A stretch of DNA of 45,024 nucleotides from Pseudomonadota bacterium (GCA_018241895.1 JAFECX010000168.1:1-45024); one strand, 5' to 3'. Positions 8,752 through 18,030 are shown, counted from the first letter of the stretch. Made by a program: numbers and translations. Notes: generated by a model from the sequence alone, not told the origin.

Positions 8752-10173
8752 TCAGGCGACGCCCACACGCAGCAGGTTGGTCGTGCCGGACTTGCCGAAG
8801 GGCATGCCGGCGATGGCGACGTAGGTGTCGCCCGGCTGCGCGAACGCCTCGCGGCGCGCCAGCGCGGCGGCCAGGGCCACGATCTGCTCGACGCTGGCCA
8901 CCTCCTCGACGTGCAGCGAGTGCACGCCCCAGGCCAGCGCCAGGCGGCGCGCGGTGGGCCGCAGCGGCGTGAGGCTCAGGATCGGCGCCTCGGGGCGCTC
9001 GCGCGCCGCGCGCAGGCTGGTGTGGCCCGAATGCGTGAAGCACACGATGGCGCGCGCCTGCAGCAGCGCGACGGCGCGGCGCATGGCGCAGCACACCGCA
9101 TCGGCGATGTCGGTCTCGCCGGGCACGTTGGGGCTGTGCGAGGTGTCCAGGAACTGGCGATACAGCGGGTCGGCCTCGACCTGGCCGACGATGCGGTTCA
9201 TGATCTGCACCGCCTCGAGCGGATAGCGGCCGGCGGCCGACTCGGCCGACAGCATCACCGCATCGGCACCGTCGTAGACGGCGGTGGCGACGTCCGAGGC
9301 CTCGGCGCGCGTGGGCACCGGGCTGGCGATCATCGACTCGAGCATCTGCGTGGCGACGATCACCGGACGGCCGCGCCGGCGGCAGGCGCGCACGATGCGC
9401 TTTTGCAGCGGCGGCACCTGCTCGGCCGGCATCTCGACGCCGAGATCGCCGCGCGCCACCATCACCGCGTCCGAGGCGTCGATCACCTCCTCCAGGCGCT
9501 GCACGGCGGCCGGCTTCTCGAGCTTGGTGACGATGCCCGCGCGTGCGCCGAGCAGCGCGCGCAGCTCGTGCACGTCCTCGGGGCGCTGCACGAAGCTGAG
9601 CGCGATCCAGTCGGCGCCCAGCTCGAGCGCCGTCGCCAGGTCGTGCCGGTCCTTGTCGGTGAGCGCCGAGATCGGCAGCGCGACGCCGGGCACGTTGACG
9701 CCCTTGTGGTCCGAGAGCCGCCCGCCGACGGCGACGCGCGTGTCGGCCGACGCACCGTCGCAGCGCTCGACCACGAGGCGCAGCTTGCCGTCGTCGAGCA
9801 GCAGCTCGGCGCCCGGCTGCAGCGCGGCGAAGATCTCCGGGTGCGGCAGCGTCACCGCGTGCGCGTCGCCGGCCGCCTCGGCGAGCTGGAGCCGAAACGG
9901 CTGGCCGGCCGCGAGCTGCACGGCGCCGTCGGCAAAGGTGCCGACGCGCAGCTTGGGGCCCTGCAGGTCGGCCAGGATGGCGATCGGCCGCCCGTGCGCC
10001 GCCTCGACCGCGCGGATCGCCTGCGCGCGCGCACGGTGCTCGTCGGCGCTGCCGTGGCTGAAGTTCAGGCGGAACACGTCGACGCCGGCCAGGAACAGCC
10101 GCTCGATCAGCTCGGGCGTCGAGCTGGCCGGCCCCAGCGTGGCGACGATCTTGGCGTTGCGGGTTCTGCGCAT
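8752..10173 (-). CDS. pyk: Pyruvate kinase
   Basis: This 473-residue enzyme converts phosphoenolpyruvate and ADP to pyruvate and ATP. Motifs: KIVATLGPAS at the N-terminus, RLNFSHG, the catalytic-lysine segment TKLEKP, the metal-binding MVARGDLGVEMP, ATQMLESMI, and a C-terminal domain ending KSGTTNLLRVGVA. It starts 12 bp after the glycerate kinase stop. Its placement right after that kinase, with enolase left to central metabolism, fits a dedicated isozyme that drains glyoxylate carbon to pyruvate, as in tartrate/glyoxylate operons of other proteobacteria. It is probably one of several pyruvate kinases in the genome (inference). Confidence 0.96.
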   Translation of the reverse strand: MRRTRNAKIVATLGPASSTPELIERLFLAGVDVFRLNFSHGSADEHRARAQAIRAVEAAHGRPIAILADLQGPKLRVGTFADGAVQLAAGQPFRLQLAEAAGDAHAVTLPHPEIFAALQPGAELLLDDGKLRLVVERCDGASADTRVAVGGRLSDHKGVNVPGVALPISALTDKDRHDLATALELGADWIALSFVQRPEDVHELRALLGARAGIVTKLEKPAAVQRLEEVIDASDAVMVARGDLGVEMPAEQVPPLQKRIVRACRRRGRPVIVATQMLESMIASPVPTRAEASDVATAVYDGADAVMLSAESAAGRYPLEAVQIMNRIVGQVEADPLYRQFLDTSHSPNVPGETDIADAVCCAMRRAVALLQARAIVCFTHSGHTSLRAARERPEAPILSLTPLRPTARRLALAWGVHSLHVEEVASVEQIVALAAALARREAFAQPGDTYVAIAGMPFGKSGTTNLLRVGVA

Positions 10174-10185
10174 GCTCTTGCGTCC

Positions 10186-11625
10186 TTATGCGGCGTCGGC
10201 GGCGTCGGCGTCGTCGGCGGCGCCTGCCCCGTGCGCCCCGTGTGTCCTGTGCACCCCGTGTGTCCCGTCCGCCCCGTCCGCCCCGTCCGCCTCGTCGGCC
10301 TTGTCCGACCCGTCCGCCCCGTCCGACCCGTCCGACCCGTCCGCGTCCACGCACTCGATCAGCAGGGCGCGGAAGTCGTTCACGTTGGTGCGCGTCGGGC
10401 CGGTGACGACCGAGTCGCCCAGGCGCTGGAAGAAGCCGTGGCCGTTGTTGGCGTCCAGCTCGTCGCGCGGCCGCAGGCCCGCGGCCCAGGCGCGCGCCAG
10501 CGTGTCGGGGCCGATCGCAGCGCCGGCGATCTCCTCGACGCCGTCGACGCCGTCGGTGTCGCCCGCCAGGCCGTGGATGCGCGGCTGGCCGTCGAGCGCG
10601 ATCGCCGCCGCGAGCAGGCACTCGACGTTGCGCCCGCCGCGCCCGGCACCGCGCAGCGTGACCGTGGTCTCGCCGCCCGACAGCAGCACGCAGGGCGGCG
10701 CGAAGGGCTGCCGGTGGCGGGCCACCTGCAGCGCGATGGCGGCCAGCACCTTGCCGACGTCGCGCGCCTCGCCCTCGATCGAGTCGCCGAGGATGTGCGC
10801 CGCGTAACCCGCAGCGCGCGCCACGTCGGCGGCGGCTTCGAGCGCGAGCTGCGGCGCGGCGACGATGTGCGCCTCGGCGCGCGCCAGCCGCGCGTCGCCC
10901 GGCTTGACCGACTCGCCGCGTGCGCTTTGCAGCAGCTCGCGCGCCGCGGCCGGCAGCCCGATCGCGTAGCGCCGCACGATGGCCAGCGCGTCGGCACAGG
11001 TGCTGGGGTCGGCCACCGTGGGGCCCGAGGCGATGTCGATCGGCCGGTCGCCCGGCACGTCCGAGACGAGCAGCGTCAGCACGCGCGCCGGGTGGCAGGC
11101 CGCGGCCAGCCGCCCGCCCTTGATCGCCGACAGATGGCGGCGCACCGTGTTCATCTCGGAAATCGTGGCGCCGCTGGCCAGCAGCGCGCGGTTGATGCCC
11201 TGCTTGTCGGCGAGCGTCAGGCCCGCGGCCGGCAGCGGCAGCAGCGCCGAGCCGCCGCCCGAGACCAGGCACAGCACGAGGTCGTCGGCGGCGAGGCCGT
11301 GCACCAGCCCGAGCATGCGCCGCGCCGCCGCCTCGCCGGCGGCGTCGGGCACCGGGTGCGCGGCCTCGGCGATCTCGATGTGCCGGCACGGCGCGCCGTA
11401 GCCGTAGCGCGTGACGACCAGGCCGCTCACGCGCTCGATGCCGCGGCCCTGCCAGTGCTGCTCCACCGCCTCGGCCATCGCGGCCGAGGCCTTGCCGGCG
11501 CCGATCACGACGACGCGCCCGCGCACTTCGGCCAGATCCGGCAGGAAGCGCGGCACGCACAACGCCGGCTGCGACGACGCGATGGCGGCGTCGAACATGC
11601 GCCGCAGCAGCTGCTTGGGCTTCAT
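10186..11625 (-). CDS. ttuD: Glycerate 2-kinase (MOFRL/TtuD type) with repetitive tail
   Basis: This 479-residue protein should phosphorylate glycerate to 2-phosphoglycerate, the last reaction of the glycerate pathway before enolase. Recognisable segments are VVVIGAGKASAAMA, CLVSGGGSALLPLP, MNTVRRHLSAIKGG, LLVSDVPGDRPIDIASGPTV, LLSGGETTVTLRG and the MOFRL-end signature NNGHGFFQRLGDSVVTGPTRTNVNDFRALL. The conserved protein ends near residue 426. A 53-residue Asp/Gly/Ala tail follows, encoded by a degenerate 9-bp tandem array; it is absent from the family I know (about 420 residues). The start at 11625 fits the family opening (LLRRMFDAAIAS). It is 15 bp from glxR and 12 bp from pyk, firmly in the operon. 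The symbol is by analogy with tartrate-operon kinases. Confidence 0.93.
   Translation of the reverse strand: MKPKQLLRRMFDAAIASSQPALCVPRFLPDLAEVRGRVVVIGAGKASAAMAEAVEQHWQGRGIERVSGLVVTRYGYGAPCRHIEIAEAAHPVPDAAGEAAARRMLGLVHGLAADDLVLCLVSGGGSALLPLPAAGLTLADKQGINRALLASGATISEMNTVRRHLSAIKGGRLAAACHPARVLTLLVSDVPGDRPIDIASGPTVADPSTCADALAIVRRYAIGLPAAARELLQSARGESVKPGDARLARAEAHIVAAPQLALEAAADVARAAGYAAHILGDSIEGEARDVGKVLAAIALQVARHRQPFAPPCVLLSGGETTVTLRGAGRGGRNVECLLAAAIALDGQPRIHGLAGDTDGVDGVEEIAGAAIGPDTLARAWAAGLRPRDELDANNGHGFFQRLGDSVVTGPTRTNVNDFRALLIECVDADGSDGSDGADGSDKADEADGADGADGTHGVHRTHGAHGAGAADDADAADAA
10261..10341. repeat. Degenerate 9-bp tandem array in the kinase tail
   Basis: About nine 9-bp units with consensus CGCCCCGTC (variants CGACCCGTC, CGCCTCGTC, GGCCTTGTC) lie end to end. 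On the minus strand they encode Asp/Gly/Ala triplets of the glycerate kinase tail. More degenerate units extend toward 10200. Because the unit is three codons long, copy changes keep the frame. Confidence 0.8.
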
Positions 11626-11640
11626 CGTGCGGCGGCGGCT

Positions 11641-12555
11641 TCAGCGCGCGGCGGGCGGCGTCTGGCCGATCTCGAAGTTGGACAGCTTCTCGAGCGCGCG
11701 CACCAGGCCCGAGTGGTCCCAGGCGGCGCCGCCGTGCGCGACGCAGGCGCTGAACAGCTGCTGCGCGTTCGACGTGGCCGGCAGCGCCAGGCCGAGCGAC
11801 TTCGCGGCGCCGAGCGCGAGGTTGAGGTCCTTCTGGTGCAGCGCGATGCGAAAGCCCGGCTCGACGCTGCGCGCGATCATGCGCTCGCCAAGGATTTCGA
11901 GTATGCGCGACGTGGCCAGCCCGCCCAGCAGCGCCTGGCGCACCTTGGCCGCGTCGGCGCCGGCACGCGCCGCGAACAGCAGCCCTTCGGCGACGGCGTT
12001 GATGGTGAGCGCGACCACGATCTGGTTGGCGACCTTGCAGGTCTGCCCGTCGCCGCTGCCGCCGACCCGCGTGATGTTCTTGCCCATCGCCTCGAGCACC
12101 GGCCGGACGTGCTCGAACACCTCGGGCTTGCCGCCGCACATGATCGACAGCGTCGCGTTGCGCGCCCCGACGTCGCCGCCGGAGACCGGCGCGTCGAGGT
12201 AGTCGCAGCCCAGGGCCTCGATGCGGCGTGCGAATTCCTTGGTCTCGACCGGCGAGATCGACGACATGTCGACGACGACCTTGCCCTTGGTCAGGCCTTC
12301 GGCCACGCCGTTCTCGCCGAACAGCACCGCGGCGACATCGGGCGTGTCGGGCAGCATCGTGATCACGAGGTCGGCGTGCCCGGCCACTTCGCGCCCGCTG
12401 GCGCAGCGCGTGGCGCCGCCCGCGGTGATCTCGGGCGGCACCTGGCTGCGCGTGTGCACGTACAGCGCGTGGCCGGCACGCAGCAGGTGGGCCGCCATCG
12501 GCGTGCCCATGATGCCCAGGCCGATGAATCCGATCTTGCGCGGTGCGCTGCTCAT
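11641..12555 (-). CDS. glxR: 2-hydroxy-3-oxopropionate (tartronate semialdehyde) reductase
   Basis: This 304-residue member of the beta-hydroxyacid dehydrogenase family reduces tartronate semialdehyde, the product of Gcl, to D-glycerate with NAD(P)H. It shows the Rossmann motif FIGLGIMGTPMAAHLLRAGH, the substrate-binding DAPVSGGDVGARNATLS, the catalytic-lysine segment GSGDGQTCKVANQIVV and the C-terminal KDLNLALGAAKSLGLALPAT. The ATG at 12555 follows AAAGAG and gives standard length; the same frame stays open upstream through hyi but has no homology there. It sits 26 bp after hyi and 15 bp before glycerate kinase. Assignment as TSR rather than 3-hydroxyisobutyrate dehydrogenase rests on neighbours and overall similarity to GarR/GlxR. 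Confidence 0.94.
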   Translation of the reverse strand: MSSAPRKIGFIGLGIMGTPMAAHLLRAGHALYVHTRSQVPPEITAGGATRCASGREVAGHADLVITMLPDTPDVAAVLFGENGVAEGLTKGKVVVDMSSISPVETKEFARRIEALGCDYLDAPVSGGDVGARNATLSIMCGGKPEVFEHVRPVLEAMGKNITRVGGSGDGQTCKVANQIVVALTINAVAEGLLFAARAGADAAKVRQALLGGLATSRILEILGERMIARSVEPGFRIALHQKDLNLALGAAKSLGLALPATSNAQQLFSACVAHGGAAWDHSGLVRALEKLSNFEIGQTPPAAR

Positions 12556-12581
12556 GTGTGCGTCTCTTTGCGGTTGGAGGT

Positions 12582-13361
12582 TCAGGCCGTCATGCGCCGG
12601 CGCCAGCCCAGGCCCGCTGCGGTCGTCGTCGCGGGCTTGTATTCGCAGCCGATCCAGCCGCCGTAGCCGATGCGGTCGAGCCACGCAAACAGGAACGGGT
12701 AGTTGATCTCGCCCGTGCCGGGCTCGTTGCGGCCCGGGTTGTCGGCGAGCTGGATGTGGGCGATGCGCGCGAGGTGCCTTTGCATCGTCGCCGCGAGTTC
12801 GCCTTCCATGCGCTGCATGTGGTAGATGTCGTACTGCAGGTAGGCGTTGGCGGCGCCGAGCGCGTCGAGCACGGCCAGCGTCTGCGCGCTGCCGTTCAGA
12901 TAGAAGCCGGGGATGTCGTGGCGGTTGATCGGCTCGACGAGCAGCTTCAGGCCGGCCTTGCCGAGCTCGGCGGCCGCGAACTTCAGGTTGTCGACCAGCG
13001 TGGCGCGCAGCACGCTCGCGTCCACGCCGGGCGGCGCCTTGCCGGCCAGGCAGTTCAGCTGCGGCACGCCGAGCGCGCGCGCGTACTCGATGGCCTGTGC
13101 CACGCCGGCGCGGAACTCGGCGCGGCGATCGGGCAGGCAGGCGATGCCGCGCTCGCCGCCGTCCCAGTCGCCCGCCGGCAGGTTGTGCAGCACGAGCGCG
13201 AGGCGGTACGCGTCGAGCCGGCGGCGGATCTCGGCGGCGGGGAAGGCGTACGGGAAGAGGAACTCCACCGCGTCGAAGCCGGCCTCGCGCGCCAGCGCGA
13301 AGCGCTCGAGAAACGGCACCTCGTTGAAGAGCATCGTCAGGTTGGCGGCGAACTTGGGCAT
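12582..13361 (-). CDS. hyi: Hydroxypyruvate isomerase
   Basis: This 259-residue TIM-barrel enzyme interconverts hydroxypyruvate and tartronate semialdehyde, beside Gcl and GlxR. Family segments: MPKFAANLTMLFNEVPFLERF at the N-terminus, LLVEPINRHDIPGFYL around the metal-binding Glu, LQYDIYHMQRMEG, IAHIQLADNPGRNEPGTGEINYP and the GWIGCEYKP segment near the end. A GGGAG lies at good distance before the ATG at 13361. The gap to gcl (197 bp) is filled by an inverted-repeat element, which may weaken co-transcription with gcl. The rest of the operon follows within 26 bp. Confidence 0.95.
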   Translation of the reverse strand: MPKFAANLTMLFNEVPFLERFALAREAGFDAVEFLFPYAFPAAEIRRRLDAYRLALVLHNLPAGDWDGGERGIACLPDRRAEFRAGVAQAIEYARALGVPQLNCLAGKAPPGVDASVLRATLVDNLKFAAAELGKAGLKLLVEPINRHDIPGFYLNGSAQTLAVLDALGAANAYLQYDIYHMQRMEGELAATMQRHLARIAHIQLADNPGRNEPGTGEINYPFLFAWLDRIGYGGWIGCEYKPATTTAAGLGWRRRMTA

Positions 13362-13397
13362 GTCTCGATCTCCCGGGTCGTGGCGGGCGCGGCGTTT

Positions 13398-13560
13398 CAG
13401 AACCTGTGAATGAACCGGTCGCGCCCGAGCGGCGCGACAGGACGGCCCCGATCAAGGCGCAAAGCGCAGCCATAGCGCGCGCTATGGCGAGCATTTGCAA
13501 CGCCGAGCGGGGGCGTCAGGGCGCGTCGAGCGGGCGTGAGTGGTTCGTTCACAGGTTCTC
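13398..13560. repeat. 163-bp inverted-repeat (MITE/REP-like) element
   Basis: The ends are near-perfect inverted repeats: CAGAACCTGTGAATGAACC at 13398-13416 against the minus-strand GAGAACCTGTGAACGAACC at 13542-13560. Similarity continues weakly for another 15 bases. At the centre is the perfect palindrome CCATAGCGCGCGCTATGG (13470-13487) with imperfect flanking arms, so the RNA could form a long hairpin. Its right end overlaps the gcl stop codon. A partial copy of the terminus occurs at 4847-4882. No open frame of its own is supported. Confidence 0.75.
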
Positions 13561-15346
13561 AGTCGAGCATCGCGGCGGCGAGCGACGACGGCACGTCGGC
13601 CAGCCCGTGTGCCATGTCCTCGAACTCGAGCACCTGGTCGATCTCGGTGCCCATCGCGATGTTGGTGACGCGCTCGAGCACCATCTCGATCACCACCGGC
13701 ACCCGGTGTTCGGCCATCCAGGCCTCGGCCTGCCGGATGGCGGGCGCGATCTCCTCGTGCCGGTGCACGCGGATCGCCTTGCAGCCCAGGCCTTCGGTGA
13801 CCTTGACGATGTCGATGCCGTAGCCCTGCACCTCGGGCGAGTTGACGTTGTCGAACGACAGCTGCACGCAGTAGTCCATCGCGAAGCCGCGCTGGCTCTG
13901 GCGGATGAGGCCGAGGTAGCTGTTGTTGACGACGATGTGGATGTAGGGCAGCTTGAACTGCGCGCCCACGGCCAGCTCCTCGATCAGGAACTGGAAGTCG
14001 TAGTCGCCCGACAGCGCGACGATCTTGCGCTCGGGGTCGGCCACGCGCACGCCCAGCGCCGCCGGCAGCGTCCAGCCGAGCGGGCCGGCCTGGCCGGCGT
14101 TGATCCAGTGGCGCGGCTTGTACACGTGCAGGAACTGGCCACCGGCGATCTGCGACAGGCCGATCACCGAGACGTAGCACACGTCCTTGCCGAAGGCGTT
14201 GTTCATGCACTGGTACACGCGCTGCGGCTTCATCGGCACGTTGTCGTAGTGGGTCTTGCGCAGGTACAGCAGGTCCTTCTTGCGCGCCCGGCATGCGCCG
14301 GCCCAGGCCGAATAGTCGCGCAGCTTGCCGGCCTCGCTCCACTCCCTCGCCACGTCGACGAACAACTGCAGCGCCGCCTTGGCGTCCGAGACGATGCCCA
14401 GGTCGGGGGTGAAGATGCGGCCGATCTGCGTCGGCTCGATGTCGACGTGCACGAAGGTGCGGCCCTTGCAGTACACCTCGGTCGAACCGGTGTGGCGATT
14501 GGCCCAGCGGTTGCCGATGCCGAGCACGAAGTCGGCGGCCAGGAAGCTGGCATTGCCATAGCGCTGCGAGGTCTGCAGCCCGACCATGCCGGCCATCAGC
14601 GGATGGTCGTCGGCGATGCTGCCCCAGGCCATCAGCGTCGGGATCACCGGCACGCCGACGAGCTCGGCGAACTCGACCAGCAGGTCGGATGCGTCGGCAT
14701 TGACGATGCCGCCGCCGGCGACGATCAGCGGCTGCTGCGACGCCGCGAGCATCGCCAGCGCCTTCTCGACCTGCTTGCGCGTGGCCGCCGGCTTGTACAC
14801 CGGCAGCGGCTCGTAGGTGTCGATGTCGAACTCGATCTCGGCCATCTGCACGTCGAACGGCAGGTCGATCAGCACCGGGCCCGGGCGGCCCGAGCGCATC
14901 AGGTGGAAGGCCTGCTGGAACACGCGCGGCACCTGCGCCGGCTCGAGCACGGTGGTGGCCATCTTCGTGACCGGGCGCGCGATGGCGGCGATGTCGACCG
15001 CCTGGAAGTCTTCCTTGTGCAGCCTGGCGCGCGGCGCCTGGCCGGTGATGCACAGGATGGGGATGGAGTCGGCGCTGGCCGAGTACAGCCCGGTGATCAT
15101 GTCGGTGCCCGCCGGCCCCGAGGTGCCGATGCACACGCCGATGTGGCCGGCCACGGCGCGCGTGTAGCCCTCGGCCATGTGCGAGGCGGCCTCGACGTGG
15201 CGTGCCAGCACGTGGCCGATCGTGCCGCGCTCCTTCATCTGGGCGTAGAAGGGGTTGATCGCCGCGCCCGGCACGCCGAAGGCCTGCGTCACGCCTTCGC
15301 GTTCCATCACCAGCACCGCGGCCATCGCGGCCTTCATCTTCGCCAT
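13559..15346 (-). CDS. gcl: Glyoxylate carboligase (tartronate-semialdehyde synthase)
   Basis: This 595-residue thiamine-diphosphate enzyme condenses two glyoxylates to tartronate semialdehyde and CO2. It is nearly collinear with E. coli Gcl (591 residues as I recall). It keeps the hallmark of that subgroup, Val51 in [14 protein letters not shown], where other ThDP enzymes have the cofactor-activating Glu. Other segments: [51 protein letters not shown], and the ThDP-binding [20 protein letters not shown] with [15 protein letters not shown]. The ATG at 15346 follows GGAG; the open frame continues upstream over the LysR gene but is not coding there. It is the first gene of the glycerate-pathway arm, divergent from a LysR gene that may control it. 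Confidence 0.98.
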   Translation of the reverse strand: MAKMKAAMAAVLVMEREGVTQAFGVPGAAINPFYAQMKERGTIGHVLARHVEAASHMAEGYTRAVAGHIGVCIGTSGPAGTDMITGLYSASADSIPILCITGQAPRARLHKEDFQAVDIAAIARPVTKMATTVLEPAQVPRVFQQAFHLMRSGRPGPVLIDLPFDVQMAEIEFDIDTYEPLPVYKPAATRKQVEKALAMLAASQQPLIVAGGGIVNADASDLLVEFAELVGVPVIPTLMAWGSIADDHPLMAGMVGLQTSQRYGNASFLAADFVLGIGNRWANRHTGSTEVYCKGRTFVHVDIEPTQIGRIFTPDLGIVSDAKAALQLFVDVAREWSEAGKLRDYSAWAGACRARKKDLLYLRKTHYDNVPMKPQRVYQCMNNAFGKDVCYVSVIGLSQIAGGQFLHVYKPRHWINAGQAGPLGWTLPAALGVRVADPERKIVALSGDYDFQFLIEELAVGAQFKLPYIHIVVNNSYLGLIRQSQRGFAMDYCVQLSFDNVNSPEVQGYGIDIVKVTEGLGCKAIRVHRHEEIAPAIRQAEAWMAEHRVPVVIEMVLERVTNIAMGTEIDQVLEFEDMAHGLADVPSSLAAAMLD

Positions 15347-15424
15347 GCCTTGCTCCTTCGTCGGATGGCCGCGATGGTGGCTGGCGCGCCGCGCGAACGG
15401 AACGCCAGGGTTCGGATATCTCCT

Positions 15425-15439
15425 ATTCCGGCGTGGAAT
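15425..15439. promoter_or_regulatory. Candidate LysR-type operator between gcl and the LysR gene
   Basis: The dyad ATTCC-GGCGT-GGAAT fits the LysR T-N11-A pattern. It lies 31 bp upstream of the LysR start and about 80 bp upstream of gcl, in the 123-bp divergent intergenic space. An autoregulatory/activating site is the natural reading, but it is inferred from position only. Confidence 0.5.
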
Positions 15440-15469
15440 GGCGCGGCGCTTTGTGCTTACATTGCACGC

Positions 15470-16378
15470 ATGGATCGCCTCACGAGCATGCGGGTGTTCG
15501 TGCGCGTCGTCGAGACCGGCAGCTTCAGCAAGGCGGCGGCCGAGCTGGGCCTCACGCAGCCGACCGCCACCAAGGCCGTCGCCGAGGCCGAGCGCCGGCT
15601 CGGCGCGCGGCTCCTGCACCGCAGCACGCGCGGCGTCACGCCGACCGGAGTCGGGCTGCTGTACCACGAGCGCTGCAAGGCGATCACGCGCGACGTCGAC
15701 GAGGCCGAGAACCTGGCCGCGCTCGCGCACCGCGCCCAGGCCGGCACGCTGCGCATCGGCACCTCGGTGGCGTTCGGCCGGCGCGTGCTGGCGCCGCTCG
15801 TGCTGCGCTACATGCGCGAGCAGCCGGCGCTGCAGATCGACCTCGGGCTGGACGACCGCTACGTCAACCTCGTCGAGCAGGGCGTGGACCTGGCGGTGCG
15901 CATCGGGCGCCTGGCCGACTCCACGCTCGGCGCGAGCTACCTCGGCATGAACCCCTGGCTGGCGGTGGCCGCGCCCGGCTATCTCGAACGGCGCGGCTCG
16001 CCGCGCGTGCCGGCCGACCTCGCCGCGCACGACTGCCTCGTCTACAGCAGCGTGCAGGGCGACGCGCGCTGGCACTTCCACGGCCCGGCGGGCGCGGAGG
16101 AATCGGTGCCGGTGCGCGGACCGCTGCGCTCCAACAGCCTGAGCACGGTGCTCGCGGCCTGCGAGGCCGGCTACGGACTGGCCGTGCTGCCGCGCTACGT
16201 GGCGCGCGAGTCGCTGGCCGGCGGCCGGGTCGTGCCGCAGCTCGAGGCCTACGCGCTGCCGTCGCAGGAGGTGCACGCGGTCTTTCCGTCGCCGCGGCTG
16301 GTGCCGCGCAAGGTGAGCGGCTTCATCGCCTGGATGCAGCAGGAACTGCGCGGCGAGTGGTGGCAGCGCGACCCCTGA
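15470..16378 (+). CDS. LysR-family transcriptional regulator
   Basis: This 302-residue regulator has a winged helix-turn-helix at residues 1-60 ([20 protein letters not shown], then [37 protein letters not shown]) and a substrate-binding-like effector domain from about residue 90 ([20 protein letters not shown]). The ATG at 15470 gives the standard LysR opening; the same frame is open far upstream but is antisense to gcl. Divergent orientation from gcl suggests it controls the glyoxylate arm, perhaps with glyoxylate, tartronate or allantoin-derived signals as effector. The effector is not readable from sequence. It converges on puuD with a 75-bp gap that shows no clear T-tailed terminator. 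Confidence 0.95.
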   Translation: MDRLTSMRVFVRVVETGSFSKAAAELGLTQPTATKAVAEAERRLGARLLHRSTRGVTPTGVGLLYHERCKAITRDVDEAENLAALAHRAQAGTLRIGTSVAFGRRVLAPLVLRYMREQPALQIDLGLDDRYVNLVEQGVDLAVRIGRLADSTLGASYLGMNPWLAVAAPGYLERRGSPRVPADLAAHDCLVYSSVQGDARWHFHGPAGAEESVPVRGPLRSNSLSTVLAACEAGYGLAVLPRYVARESLAGGRVVPQLEAYALPSQEVHAVFPSPRLVPRKVSGFIAWMQQELRGEWWQRDP

Positions 16379-16453
16379 CCCGGCGCGGCGCAGCGACATC
16401 GCCGGCGCGCGACGCGGCTCGGGTGCACGGGCCACGGCGAGCGACGCGCGTAT

Positions 16454-17677
16454 TCACTGCACCGGCGCGCCGGCGTCGAACCAGCGCTTGATCGTGTTGC
16501 GTTCGGCCTCGGTGATCTGGGTGGCGTTGTTCAGCGGCATGAGCTTGAGCACCGCGGCCTGCTGATACACGTTCTGCGCGTTCTTCTTCAGGCCCGCGGC
16601 GTCGTGCAGGTCGACGTTCTTCTGCTGCAGCTGCGCGTTGTGGCACATCACGCAGCGCTCGTCGACGATGGCGCGCACCGCGGCGTAGGTGGCGGGCCGG
16701 GCCTCGGCGGCCCGGGCCGCGGCGAGCTGCTCGGCGCTCGGCGGCCTGGGCGCCAGCCAGGCCGCCAGCGCGACGATGGTGAGCGTGCCCACCACGGCGT
16801 ATTCCCAGGGCGTGCGCCGGCCCTGCACGTGCGCCTTGTGGCGGGCGACGAAACTGTGGCGGATGAGCGCGCCGGCCAGCATCAGCAGCACCAGCACGAT
16901 CCAGTTGTGCGGCCCCTGGTACAGCCAGCCGTAGTGGTTGGACAGCATGGCGACGATCACCGGCAGCGTGAAGTAGGTGTTGTGCACGCTGCGCTGCTTG
17001 CCGCGCTGGCCGTGGATCGCCTCGGGCGTCTGGGCGGCGCGCAGTTGCGCCACCACCTTGCGCTGCCCGGGGATGATCCAGAAGAACACGTTGGCGCTCA
17101 TCGTCGTGGCCAGCATCGCGCCGACGAGCAGGAAGGCGGCGCGCCCGGCGAACAGCTGGCACGCCAGCCACGACGCCGCGATCACGAACAGGAAGACGCC
17201 GATGCCGACGATCAGGTCGCCGTTGCGGCGCTGGCCGAAGAGGCGGCAGATGAGGTCGTAGATGACCCAGAACGCGACCAGGAAGCCCAGGCTGGCGGCG
17301 ACCGCGGCGCCGCCCGACCAGTCGTGCACGCTCTTGTCGACCAGGAAGGCCGAGGCGTTGAACAGGTACAGCACCGTAAACAGCGCGAACCCGGTGAGCC
17401 AGGTCGAGTAGCTTTCCCAGTACGACCAGTGCAGGTTCTCGGGCAGCGGCCGCCAGCGCGGCGCCACCAGGTACTTCTGCGCGTGGTAGAAGCCGCCGCC
17501 GTGCACGGCCCACAGCTCGCCGTCGACGCCCTTGGCCTTCAGGTCGTCGCTCTCGGGCTTGGTCAGGCTGCTGTCGAGCAGCACGAAGTAGAACGACGAG
17601 CCGATCCAGGCGATCGCCGTGATGACATGGCTCCAGCGCAGCAGCAGGTTGGTCCAGTCGAGCAGATAGGCTTGCAT
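16454..17677 (-). CDS. puuD: Urate hydroxylase PuuD, membrane form with cytochrome c domain
   Basis: This 407-residue enzyme oxidises urate to 5-hydroxyisourate, the entry step of this locus. The N-terminal part (about residues 1-310) is a multi-helix membrane domain (MQAYLLDWTNLLLRWSHVIT, WIGSSFYFVLLDSSL, ANVFFWIIPGQRKVV, NHYGWLYQGPHNWIV). The C-terminal part (about 320-407) is a cytochrome c domain with C342-V-M-C345-H346 and a probable axial Met in KLMPLNNATQITEAE. This is the bacterial replacement for soluble uricase and flavin-dependent HpxO. The ATG at 17677 gives the family start. It is transcribed alone, facing away from the GntR regulator gene across 533 bp with two TGTATACA sites, one of them 175 bp upstream of its start. 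Confidence 0.96.
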   Translation of the reverse strand: MQAYLLDWTNLLLRWSHVITAIAWIGSSFYFVLLDSSLTKPESDDLKAKGVDGELWAVHGGGFYHAQKYLVAPRWRPLPENLHWSYWESYSTWLTGFALFTVLYLFNASAFLVDKSVHDWSGGAAVAASLGFLVAFWVIYDLICRLFGQRRNGDLIVGIGVFLFVIAASWLACQLFAGRAAFLLVGAMLATTMSANVFFWIIPGQRKVVAQLRAAQTPEAIHGQRGKQRSVHNTYFTLPVIVAMLSNHYGWLYQGPHNWIVLVLLMLAGALIRHSFVARHKAHVQGRRTPWEYAVVGTLTIVALAAWLAPRPPSAEQLAAARAAEARPATYAAVRAIVDERCVMCHNAQLQQKNVDLHDAAGLKKNAQNVYQQAAVLKLMPLNNATQITEAERNTIKRWFDAGAPVQ

Positions 17678-17851
17678 GCGCAGGCACCCCGGTCATCGGC
17701 CACGGCGGCGGCACCATGCGCACGCCGCGACCGCAGCATCCCCTCGCCACGGCGGGCACTGCGAGGCGGGATGGTCGCTGTCACGGGGCGCTGCCGCGGC
17801 GCCGGTGGTGCCGCGGCAGACCGCCCCGAACCCGCGGCGACCTGGGCTGAC

Positions 17852-17871
17852 TGTATACACTATTGTGTACT
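17852..17871. promoter_or_regulatory. Putative GntR operator TGTATACA, site 2 (double)
   Basis: The perfect palindrome TGTATACA (17852-17859) is followed by TGTGTACT (17864-17871), centre to centre 12 bp, close to one helical turn. This could bind two regulator dimers. It lies upstream of puuD on its side of the intergenic region. Confidence 0.65.
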
Positions 17872-18030
17872 CGTAGGCTCATGGAAAACCCGGATCCCGC
17901 AGCGCCTCCGCCGGTCGCGCGCCCGGCGGGAGCGCCGGCGCAGAGCGCTCCGCATCGCCGCGCTCCGCATCGCCGTGCACCCTGCGCTTGCTCCGCGCTG
18001 CCCCGCCGTGCACGCCGCGGTCGTTCGCCG

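Noticed and set aside
8407..12666. An open frame of about 1400 codons on the plus strand opposite uraH, pyk, glycerate kinase and glxR
   Set aside because: It is the complementary shadow of four well-identified genes and has no recognisable motif.
13470..13487. Central palindrome CCATAGCGCGCGCTATGG considered as a stand-alone operator or terminator
   Set aside because: It sits exactly in the middle of the inverted-repeat element and has no T-run, so it is better seen as part of that element.
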